30,859 bases of DNA, from positions 1 to 30,859 of the forward strand of contig SFMP01000098.1 of assembly GCA_004554395.1 (NCBI GenBank), read 5' to 3'. Shown here piece after piece: positions 16,003 to 22,692 of this stretch. The stretch's first letter is position 1; the number at the start of each line of letters is the position of its first letter. The position numbers and the translations under genes are program-made. The notes beneath the pieces are model-generated. The model made no database searches. It was not told where the DNA came from and saw only the letters and a program-made list of their open reading frames with translations. The stretch is from Myxococcales bacterium. GTDB taxonomy: Bacteria; Myxococcota_A; Bradymonadia; UBA4248.

Positions 16003-17319
16003 ATGAGGCGGATAGCCGCGTTGGGCGTTTGGGGCGCATTGAGCATCGCTTGCGCTTTGTCGACGATGAGTTGCGAACGAAAGATGAGTGGCGATGATCC
16101 GCCAATGCGCCCACTCGTCTATACCGAGCTCCCGCCCGAAGAACGCGCCGAAGAAGAAGTCGCGCCCGCCGCTGCAGTGATCAACATCGCCCCCGAAGAC
16201 TTGGGCTATACGCTATTTCATGCCATCGTCGATGGCGATCGGGCTGCCTATGAATCGATGTTCATTCGAGCCGAAGCCCTATCGCAACTCATTCACATGC
16301 CGATCAAAGAAGCCGAAAAGACCGCCGCCGGTTATATGGCAAAGAGCGAATCGCTATGGACGCTATTTGCAGCTAAATCGACGGCCGAAGAACCCGTGAG
16401 CGTCTTGTCGTCGAGGGTACGATTGGCCGAATTCCGACTCGGGAAAGGGCGGAATTTGGCTGGTAAAATCGCCGACCCCGAAACCGACGAAGTCTTGCAA
16501 CACTGGGGCAATGAACTGCGAATTGAGCTCTTGCAATCGGATAAAAAATTCGTCATTCGCGTTCCAAAAATCGTCAAAACGCCCCAAGGATGGCGCATTG
16601 CACAGCCCATCGACGTCGATAGCAGTTTGCGCGTCTTCCTCGAAACGGGAATGCATCTCAAGAGCGATTTGTTGCGAAGTGAACACTATCCAATGCCCAT
16701 CGAAGTCGGGAATTTCTGGAAATATCGCGTCGAAAAAGGCGAACGCAGCACGTTTAACGACCACGAAACGGGCAAAAACGCGGCAAAATCGCCCACCGAT
16801 CAAGAATCTGCCTTGCCGCTCTCGACGGTAACGGTCACCGATATGATAACCGATGTCATGCATCGCGATGGCTATTGGATCGTCGTCTTCGAAAAGACGA
16901 CAGTCGATTCGAGCCAACCCGACCCAGAAACAGAGACTTTTGCTTGGCTCGTCACGCCGCGCATGGTCTTCATCTGCAAACGAGATTGCCGAAATCAAGC
17001 CGATAACATCGGCTATTTGCTCGGATATATCATGCGACAGACGCCTATCTTCATCTTCCCGCTCGATGTCGGCCAAAAATGGGATGTCGCTGGAAGCCGA
17101 ACGGCTCGATATTCGCGCTACGAAGTCAGAAAATACCACCAAGATCCCGTCGTCGTCCCGGGGGGGGCTTACACAGGCGTTTTTGAAATATTCGGATCGG
17201 TCGAAGAAGGACGCGAATCGCGTTATTTTATGCCTGGAACGGGCATCGTCATGCGCATCGTGCGAAGCGGTGCTGGAATTAAACGCGAAGAACTCATCCA
17301 ACACAGGCTCATTTTGTAG
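16003..17319 (+). CDS. exported hypothetical protein, probable lipoprotein
   Basis: A 438-residue protein. MRRIAALGVWGALSIACA… leads to STMSC, a non-canonical lipobox with Cys24. Residues about 50-240 are helical and charged. The second half is beta-rich, beginning VGNFWKYRVEKG, a motif common in uncharacterised deltaproteobacterial lipoproteins. No catalytic motif was seen. The start is inferred from the signal peptide; in-frame ATGs upstream at 15970 and 15898 give unnatural N-termini, and the latter overlaps the previous gene. The kinase gene begins 31 nt after its stop. Confidence 0.75.
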   Translation: MRRIAALGVWGALSIACALSTMSCERKMSGDDPPMRPLVYTELPPEERAEEEVAPAAAVINIAPEDLGYTLFHAIVDGDRAAYESMFIRAEALSQLIHMPIKEAEKTAAGYMAKSESLWTLFAAKSTAEEPVSVLSSRVRLAEFRLGKGRNLAGKIADPETDEVLQHWGNELRIELLQSDKKFVIRVPKIVKTPQGWRIAQPIDVDSSLRVFLETGMHLKSDLLRSEHYPMPIEVGNFWKYRVEKGERSTFNDHETGKNAAKSPTDQESALPLSTVTVTDMITDVMHRDGYWIVVFEKTTVDSSQPDPETETFAWLVTPRMVFICKRDCRNQADNIGYLLGYIMRQTPIFIFPLDVGQKWDVAGSRTARYSRYEVRKYHQDPVVVPGGAYTGVFEIFGSVEEGRESRYFMPGTGIVMRIVRSGAGIKREELIQHRLIL

Positions 17320-17350
17320 TACGGTTTTGTGCACACGCAAGGATTGGGGA

Positions 17351-18226
17351 ATGGCGATGGCTTTGGGCAACGCATATCGCAGTATCGATGGCGATTTAGA
17401 ACCTTGCAATGTCGAAATCGTCCAAAAGCTCGTATCGGGGGGAATCGCCGACGTTTGGTTTGCGCGATCGCGGCGCGATGGTTCGCACTTCGTCGTCAAA
17501 TATTCGCACGACATAGCCTTGCAAAATGCCTATATCTATGGGCAATTTGAACGCGAATTTGAATGCTCAAAATTCATCGATCTGGCACAATTACCGAATA
17601 TCATGCCACGAATACACGCTTTTGGCGTCGACGATTTAGGACATGCATATTTATACGAAACGTATTTCGACGGAATTGGGCTCGACGAAATCATCGCCGA
17701 TGATTGGTCGTGGAACGCCATGCGCCCGATATTGGCGCAAATCATCGCTTCGATGCATGCATTTCATGCCATTGGCATCGTCCATCGAGATGTCAAACCG
17801 TCGAATATCCTCATTTCGCGCCGCTATTTCTCTTCACCATCCCATCCTCCCGACATTCGATTTATCGATTTTTCGCTTGCGCTCATCGACGGCACTCCCC
17901 ACCCATCGCAAACGGCCTTTTGTGCCTATGGCACGCCCATGTATGGCTCGCCCGAGCAAGCTCTCGGCCAAAAGGCGACAAAAGCGAGCGATTGGTATAG
18001 CTTGGGCATCTCATTATATGAATGGATAACGGGGCACGTGCCATTCCACGACGAAGACCCCGAGCGACTTTTACATATTCAAGTCGAAAAGCACCCCGAG
18101 CCACCCGCATATTGCCATGTCGAAGGTTTGCCCGATTGGGTCGTCGATGCAACGATGGGATTGTTGGCAAAATCGCCGCAAGACAGAACGAAGAGTTGCG
18201 ACCGATTTCTAGAATTGTCGCGGTAA
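17351..18226 (+). CDS. Hanks-type serine/threonine protein kinase
   Basis: A stand-alone kinase domain of 291 residues with no membrane segment or sensor domain, so probably cytoplasmic. Visible elements: a degenerate glycine loop (LVSGGIADVW, 27-36), ATP-anchoring lysine K50 (FVVK), an alpha-C glutamate around 67-71, catalytic HRDVKPSN (145-152), the metal-binding motif as DFS (173-175) instead of DFG, the activation segment ending GTPMYGSPEQ (194-203), D214 in SDWYSLG and R279. All catalytic residues remain, so activity is likely despite DFS. ATG 17351 lies behind AAGGATTGGGG; a longer open frame from 16853 overlaps the previous gene in a different frame and is not used. Its place behind two exported proteins suggests regulation of an envelope process, but this is only context. 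Confidence 0.88.
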   Translation: MAMALGNAYRSIDGDLEPCNVEIVQKLVSGGIADVWFARSRRDGSHFVVKYSHDIALQNAYIYGQFEREFECSKFIDLAQLPNIMPRIHAFGVDDLGHAYLYETYFDGIGLDEIIADDWSWNAMRPILAQIIASMHAFHAIGIVHRDVKPSNILISRRYFSSPSHPPDIRFIDFSLALIDGTPHPSQTAFCAYGTPMYGSPEQALGQKATKASDWYSLGISLYEWITGHVPFHDEDPERLLHIQVEKHPEPPAYCHVEGLPDWVVDATMGLLAKSPQDRTKSCDRFLELSR

Positions 18227-18260
18227 ATATGCCCATCATCGACGGCGAAATCGTGAGCAA

Positions 18261-18357
18261 GGCGCTATTTTTCCAATGCCGCTAAATTCTCTCGAATTGA
18301 CTTTTTATCGCATTCTATTGGGCGAATAGGACATTCTTTCGAATCGAATACGATTTC
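18261..18357 (-). repeat. in-frame partial duplicate of the ribF 3' end
   Basis: About 97 bp matches 18373-18469 (the end of ribF) with a constant 112-bp offset and about 10 mismatches. Read on the minus strand it keeps the ribF frame and stop: VFDSKECPIRPIECDKKSIR then ENLAALEK and TAG, against VFDSKECLIRQIECDKQAIR then EILAALEK. It has no start and is only the tail, so it is a duplicated remnant downstream of the functional gene. It fills most of the 150-bp gap between the convergent kinase and ribF genes. Confidence 0.9.
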
Positions 18358-18376
18358 GCACAATGTGCGCACGGCG

Positions 18377-19294
18377 CTATTTTTCCAATGCCGCTAAAAT
18401 TTCTCGAATCGCTTGTTTATCGCATTCTATTTGGCGAATAAGACATTCTTTCGAATCAAATACCATTTCATGGCGAATAAACTCATGAAATTCGACGCGA
18501 ATTCGTCGATCGTACAAATCGCCATTGAAATCGAAGATATTCGATTCGATGACTGTATCGACGCATCCAAATGACGGCGTATGCGTGACGGCCGTCATGG
18601 CATCGTGCCAATCGTCGTCGGATTCGGTGGCGACGCGCGTCGCATAGACGCCCGTCGCTGGCAAAACTTGGTCGGGCACGTGGATATTGGCGGTTGGGAA
18701 GCCCAAGGTGCGCCCGCGCTGCGCCCCGTGTTCGACGCATCCATAGAGCGTATATGGCACGCCGAGCATTTTGTTCGCCATGGCGATATTGCCCTCGCGG
18801 ATCGCCGCGCGAATTCGAGTCGAGCTCACGGGGCAATGATCGAATGTCGTGCGCCCGAGCGCGTGGAGCGCAATATCGGATTCGCAACAAAACCGGCGCA
18901 AATCGTCGATATTGCCCGATTTACGACAACCAAACGAAAAGTTATCGCCCAAGACGATGGCAACCGGATCGAGCGATAAGATGACTTCGTCGAAAAACGC
19001 CCGCGGCGTCATTTGATAGATATCGCCAAATGGCAAATAAATGACTTCGTCTAAGCCAATCGAATTGAGCATTCGCTCGCGGATTCGCTCGGGATGGATG
19101 AAAAAATGCGCCTGCGGGGCAAAAAAAACTTTCGGGTGCGGTACAAACGTGATGAGAACGGCTCGCCCGCCCCAGCTACGCGCAAGCGCTATCGTCATGT
19201 CGATGAGCGTGCGGTGCCCGAGATGGAGACCGTCGAAATTCCCAATCGTGAGGATCGTAGGGGTAGGAGCAATATGTGAGGGCGATAGAGTCAT
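18377..19294 (-). CDS. ribF: bifunctional riboflavin kinase / FAD synthetase
   Basis: A 305-residue enzyme of normal family length that converts riboflavin to FMN and then to FAD in the cytoplasm. The FAD synthetase (nucleotidyltransferase) half has GNFDGLHLGH (18-27) and SSTRIR (157-162). The riboflavin kinase half has GRTLGFPTAN (194-203) and the VEFHEFIR segment near the C-terminus. No clear ribosome binding site precedes ATG 19294, but the gene starts 28 nt after the barrel-protein stop, so it is probably cotranscribed with it. The extreme 3' end exists in a second copy immediately downstream (18261-18357), a sign of a past local duplication. Confidence 0.95.
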   Translation of the reverse strand: MTLSPSHIAPTPTILTIGNFDGLHLGHRTLIDMTIALARSWGGRAVLITFVPHPKVFFAPQAHFFIHPERIRERMLNSIGLDEVIYLPFGDIYQMTPRAFFDEVILSLDPVAIVLGDNFSFGCRKSGNIDDLRRFCCESDIALHALGRTTFDHCPVSSTRIRAAIREGNIAMANKMLGVPYTLYGCVEHGAQRGRTLGFPTANIHVPDQVLPATGVYATRVATESDDDWHDAMTAVTHTPSFGCVDTVIESNIFDFNGDLYDRRIRVEFHEFIRHEMVFDSKECLIRQIECDKQAIREILAALEK

Positions 19295-19322
19295 TGAAAC
19301 GAGAGAGTAGGGGAGCTAGAAA

Positions 19323-20150
19323 TTAAAGATCCGAAAAATCGAATCGAATCGTGAGCTGAAAATCGACGTAAGCATCGGGCTGAACGAGCGAAGTCAAGAT
19401 ATTGCCGCCGATCTGTTTTTCGTGATTGATGCGCGTTTGCGTATCGTCGGGGGCTTGAGTCACCAAAAAGGCGATTTTTGCATCGAATTCGACCCATAAA
19501 TAATCGGAGAGACGAAACATGACGCCCAAAAGCGCCCCAACATTGCCGCCAAACCAAGTCTTGCTCGTGATGCGCGTGGCAATCGTGAGCCCCAGATGCG
19601 CTCCGGTAAAGATTTCCCAATCGTGAGATCGATAAAATGCGTAGCGAATGCCGCCAGAAATGTGGAAAAACCACAAACTGCTCAGTCCATCGCCCGATAT
19701 GTCTTTCGTCGATTGATACGTCATCTTATTGATGCACGAATCGTCGACTTTCCCAAGGGGAACGTATTTCGTCGCGACATCGGTATATGACCCGTCGACG
19801 ACGTCGACGGGAACGCACGAAACGTGCGTGACGACCGATTTTCGCCACCGCATCCGCGCCGCATCGAAACGAACTTCGACATCGACGGGCAATTCAAAGT
19901 CGAGCAACAAACTCGCGTTGAAATGCACGCTTCCATAGGCGTTTTCGTAGCGCTTGAGAACGGGATAATAGCCGGGCTCAGGCGTGATGCGATATTCGCG
20001 GTCGGTTTGCTCGGTAATGTAATCCATCAACGGCAAGCCGAGCCCAATGCCGACGCCTATCGATTGCGCCCGCGCAAACGACGGATAAAGACCGACGACG
20101 ATGAAAAGCACCGCACAAATAAAAGTGAGCTTCGCCAACATGGTGCGCAT
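19323..20150 (-). CDS. exported outer-membrane beta-barrel-like protein
   Basis: A 275-residue protein with a signal peptide (…SFARAQS, cut after ARA). The mature part alternates hydrophobic and polar residues with many aromatic and glycine residues (SLWFFHISGGIRYAFYRS, NVGALLGVMFRLSDYLWVEF) and ends in an aromatic-flanked strand (FQLTIRFDFSDL), as in outer-membrane barrels. Two cysteines (SCVP, SCINK) may pair. AGGA lies 5 nt from ATG 20150. Function unknown; porin-like or structural roles are possible. It shares a probable operon with ribF, with no obvious functional link. Confidence 0.75.
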   Translation of the reverse strand: MRTMLAKLTFICAVLFIVVGLYPSFARAQSIGVGIGLGLPLMDYITEQTDREYRITPEPGYYPVLKRYENAYGSVHFNASLLLDFELPVDVEVRFDAARMRWRKSVVTHVSCVPVDVVDGSYTDVATKYVPLGKVDDSCINKMTYQSTKDISGDGLSSLWFFHISGGIRYAFYRSHDWEIFTGAHLGLTIATRITSKTWFGGNVGALLGVMFRLSDYLWVEFDAKIAFLVTQAPDDTQTRINHEKQIGGNILTSLVQPDAYVDFQLTIRFDFSDL

Positions 20151-20180
20151 CGCCGTCCTAGAACGAGGTCAAAAAAGGCA

Positions 20181-20207
20181 AAAAAAAAAGGCGGTCTATC
20201 GACCGCC
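20181..20207 (-). terminator. intrinsic terminator of the tRNA gene
   Basis: On the minus strand, GGCGGTC-GATA-GACCGCC is a perfect 7-bp stem followed by nine Ts. It lies 8 nt beyond the tRNA 3' end and insulates it from the downstream barrel/ribF pair. Confidence 0.92.
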
Positions 20208-20214
20208 TTCGCAG

Positions 20215-20288
20215 TAGCTAGGAGTAGACTCGAACTACCGACCTGACGGGTATGAGCCGTCTGCTCTAACCAACTGAGCTACCTAGCC
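20215..20288 (-). tRNA. tRNA-Met (anticodon CAU)
   Basis: A 74-nt cloverleaf read on the minus strand: acceptor GGCTAGG pairs with CCTAGCT (first pair is a G-U wobble), D arm AGCTCAGTTGGTTAGAGC, anticodon stem GACGG/CCGTC with loop CTCATAC giving anticodon CAU, T arm TAGTTCGAGTCTA, discriminator A. CCA is not encoded. The anticodon stem lacks the three G-C pairs of initiator tRNA, so this is the elongator type; a tRNA-Ile2 read through lysidine modification cannot be fully excluded. Confidence 0.93.
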
Positions 20289-20326
20289 ATAATTCATTCG
20301 CTCAACCGTGGCTGGCGAACACGCGC

Positions 20327-20355
20327 CTTCTAATGCCACATCGCATTTGTGTCAA
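20327..20355 (-). promoter_or_regulatory. probable tRNA promoter (sigma-70 type)
   Basis: On the minus strand, an exact TTGACA (plus-strand 20350-20355) is followed by a 17-bp spacer and TAGAAG (20327-20332, four of six to TATAAT). Transcription would start near 20320, about 32 nt before the tRNA 5' end. Confidence 0.6.
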
Positions 20356-20396
20356 TAAAAAAATGACGAACGTGTCGTTTTTTGAGTGCCGCGCCA

Positions 20397-20549
20397 CCAA
20401 AATGCGCCAGCTAGCCCACCCAAAAAATCAATCTTCGCCCAAATGTCATCGAAAAATTCGGTCAAATTGCCCCCAAAATGCGTTAGCTAGCCCACCCAAA
20501 AAGCAATCTTCGCCCAAATGTCATCGAGAACCGCAACAAATCGCGCCCC
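20397..20549. repeat. 76-bp near-tandem intergenic repeat
   Basis: Two adjacent copies, about 20397-20472 and 20473-20549, both start CCAAAATGCG and share GCTAGCCCACCCAAAAA and TCTTCGCCCAAATGTCATCG. The ends of the copies differ more. They lie between the divergent tRNA and gmd genes, upstream of the gmd promoter, and contain no plausible gene. A short AT-stem hairpin is at 20358-20383. Confidence 0.8.
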
Positions 20550-20616
20550 GCGCGCAAAATGAACGACAAAACGAGCGACAAAACGACGTTTATGCGTGCA
20601 TAGTATCGCGTCGTTC

Positions 20617-20625
20617 TGCTATAAT
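20617..20625 (+). promoter_or_regulatory. extended -10 promoter of gmd
   Basis: TGCTATAAT is a perfect extended -10 element (TGnTATAAT), 85 nt upstream of the gmd ATG. The -35 region is weak, as is usual for extended -10 promoters. Expected start site near 20632. Confidence 0.7.
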
Positions 20626-20709
20626 ATACGCGCTTTTTGTGCGTTTATGCGTGTTATTACGATGCGTCGACGACGCGTCATTCGACGGCAAAGAAAGCAA
20701 GGATCATCG

Positions 20710-21795
20710 ATGAAAAAAGCGCTCATCACTGGGGTTACGGGGCAAGACGGGTCGTATTTGGCTGAATTCTTGCTCGCCAAAGGCTACGAAGTCCACGGTC
20801 TAAAACGCCGTGCGTCGAGTTTTAACACGGCGCGTGTCGACCATCTGTATCGAGATTTGCACGAAGAATCGTCGAATTTCCGAATGCACTACGCCGACAT
20901 GACAGATACATCGAATTTAGTTCGGCTCATGCAACAAATCGAGCCCGACGAAGTCTACAACTTGGCGGCTCAAAGCCACGTCCAAGTCTCGTTTGAATGC
21001 CCCGAATACACCGCCGAAAGCGTTGGCGTCGGCGTCTTGCGCTTGCTCGAAGCGATCCGCATACTCGACATGAAGCAAACGCGATTCTACCAAGCCTCGA
21101 CGTCGGAACTCTACGGCCTGGTCCAAGAAACCCCACAATCCGAAACGACAAAATTCTATCCGCGTTCGCCCTACGGCTGCGCCAAACTCTACGCCTATTG
21201 GATCGTCGTCAACTATCGCGAAGCCTACGGCCTACACGCCAGCAACGGCATATTGTTTAACCACGAAAGCCCGCGCCGCGGCGAAACATTCGTCACGCGC
21301 AAAATCACCATGGCGGCCGCCAACATCGCCCTAGGGCTCCAAAAATGCCTCTACCTGGGCAATCTCAACGCCAAACGCGACTGGGGCTTTGCCGGCGATT
21401 ACGTCGAAGCCATGTGGCTCATGCTCCAACAGGACACCCCCGACGACTACGTCATCGCCACGGGTACCACCACCACCGTCCGCGACTTCGTCTCACTCGC
21501 TTTTGCCGAACTCGGCATCGACATCGATTGGTCGGGCACAGGCGTCGACGAAGTCGGCACCAACCGCGCCACCGGCAACGTCATCGTGCGCGTCGATCCG
21601 CGCTATTTCCGCCCCACCGAAGTCGACTTACTCCTTGGCGACGCCTCCAAAGCCCGCCGAATCCTCGGCTGGGCCCCACGCATCACACTCCCCGAACTCG
21701 TCAAAATGATGGTCGAATCCGACCTCAAACAAGCCCGCCGCGACAAACTCCTCGCCGACAACGATTTCGACGTCATGCATCACCACGATGCCTAA
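20710..21795 (+). CDS. gmd: GDP-mannose 4,6-dehydratase
   Basis: A 361-residue short-chain dehydrogenase that converts GDP-D-mannose to GDP-4-keto-6-deoxy-D-mannose, the precursor of GDP-fucose, rhamnose or perosamine used in surface polysaccharides. It has the NAD(P) loop GVTGQDG (8-14), STSELYG (130-136) with the active-site Thr/Ser and Glu, the catalytic pair Y155/K159 (SPYGCAK), and NHESPRRGETFVTRK (184-198), a family signature. AAGGA is 6 nt from ATG 20710. No partner gene such as fcl, rmd or a glycosyltransferase is next to it. Its second half is much richer in GC (70% in a sampled line) and in C-ending codons, including CTC for Leu, than most genes here. Confidence 0.96.
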   Translation: MKKALITGVTGQDGSYLAEFLLAKGYEVHGLKRRASSFNTARVDHLYRDLHEESSNFRMHYADMTDTSNLVRLMQQIEPDEVYNLAAQSHVQVSFECPEYTAESVGVGVLRLLEAIRILDMKQTRFYQASTSELYGLVQETPQSETTKFYPRSPYGCAKLYAYWIVVNYREAYGLHASNGILFNHESPRRGETFVTRKITMAAANIALGLQKCLYLGNLNAKRDWGFAGDYVEAMWLMLQQDTPDDYVIATGTTTTVRDFVSLAFAELGIDIDWSGTGVDEVGTNRATGNVIVRVDPRYFRPTEVDLLLGDASKARRILGWAPRITLPELVKMMVESDLKQARRDKLLADNDFDVMHHHDA

Positions 21796-21827
21796 CCGCA
21801 CGCACTCAAACCCACACAGGAGGTTCT

Positions 21828-22499
21828 ATGACTCCGAATCATCGCCACCATCGCCGCCACTCAGGCATGACGCTCGTCGAACTCATGGTCGTCGTCGCCA
21901 TTATCGTGCTCCTAGGTAGCATCATGGCTTATTTCATCACGGGTAGCCGATCACAAAACGCCCAAAAGAACATGACCAACGACATCTTGGCACTCATCAA
22001 CGACCAACGCGCTCGTGCCATCGGCCTCAACGTCGCCGCCTACATCACCTTTTCGCCCACGACCGTCCAGCCTAAACTCGGCAAAACTTCGGCGTGCACG
22101 ACAGTCGCCACCGACCAACTCCCCATCCGTTACACGTCAGGCAGCGTCGATGTCGCCATCGATTTCGGCGATGTCGGCAACAAAAGTCACCGCACGCTCG
22201 ACTCCGTGTCGACCGAAAAGTACTACCGCGATGGTCATGGTCTCGTCACACTCGACTACAGAATCACCGATACTTTTGCCGATGACGACGATAAGCTCAC
22301 GAATAAAGATTCGATGACGATTTGTTTCCAGCCCAACGGTTTCGTCTACTTCATGAAAGGCGATGCGTTTGTCGATAGGCGCTATGCCGCAGTCGACATT
22401 GCTCCCGTAAATGCTGACTTCAGCAATCGCATTACGGTCAGTGCATTGGGCGCCATTTCGCGGCTAAGCTGCGCTACCAAAGATGGTCAATGTATCTAA
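21828..22499 (+). CDS. type IV pilin-like / GspH-type pseudopilin
   Basis: A 223-residue protein with a class III prepilin signal: a basic His-rich leader of 13 residues ending in Gly, then M-T-L-V-E with Glu at +5 (E18), followed by a hydrophobic helix (LMVVVAIIVLLGSIMAYFI). A prepilin peptidase would cleave after G13 and methylate Met14. The C-terminal domain has cysteines (SACTT, TICFQ, RLSCATKDGQC) that may pair in a pilin disulphide loop. The ATG follows a perfect AGGAGGT. No other pilus or type II secretion gene is in the window, so it is an orphan minor pilin or pseudopilin. A longer open frame from 21345 only overlaps gmd out of frame. Confidence 0.88.
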   Translation: MTPNHRHHRRHSGMTLVELMVVVAIIVLLGSIMAYFITGSRSQNAQKNMTNDILALINDQRARAIGLNVAAYITFSPTTVQPKLGKTSACTTVATDQLPIRYTSGSVDVAIDFGDVGNKSHRTLDSVSTEKYYRDGHGLVTLDYRITDTFADDDDKLTNKDSMTICFQPNGFVYFMKGDAFVDRRYAAVDIAPVNADFSNRITVSALGAISRLSCATKDGQCI

Positions 22500-22635
22500 T
22501 ATTGGATTGGCTTGGTGGGGGAAGCCTCCCCCTACGCGCGGCACGCGCCATGCGGTACCGCGCTACCCCCTCTGCGGGGAGCTCCCCGCAACGCCCCCGA
22601 GCCCACATCTAGCCCAATTTCCTAGCTCCGCAAAC
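22500..22635. repeat. GC-rich palindromic intergenic block
   Basis: This gene-free stretch contains GGGGGA/CTCCCCC around 22517-22533, the 10-bp palindrome GCGGTACCGC and the perfect 18-bp palindrome TGCGGGGAGCTCCCCGCA at 22573-22590. It precedes an intrinsic terminator. It resembles a repeated extragenic palindromic element, but no second copy is present in this window. Confidence 0.6.
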
Positions 22636-22660
22636 GCCCCTCCGGGGGCTTTTTCTTTTT
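22636..22660 (+). terminator. intrinsic terminator after the prepilin gene
   Basis: GCCCC (22636-22640) pairs with GGGGC (22645-22649) over a 4-nt loop and is followed by TTTTTCTTTTT. It ends 33 nt before the SpoIID-domain gene. Confidence 0.85.
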
Positions 22661-22692
22661 GTGCCCCACTGTTCCCATTTCCCGCATCGATT

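Noticed and set aside
16363..17514. Minus-strand 383-residue ORF
   Set aside because: Antisense to an exported protein and the kinase start; no ribosome binding site or recognisable motif.
21345..21827. Upstream extension of the prepilin reading frame
   Set aside because: It overlaps gmd out of frame and is Arg/His/Pro-rich; the perfect AGGAGGT before 21828 and the prepilin leader fix the start.
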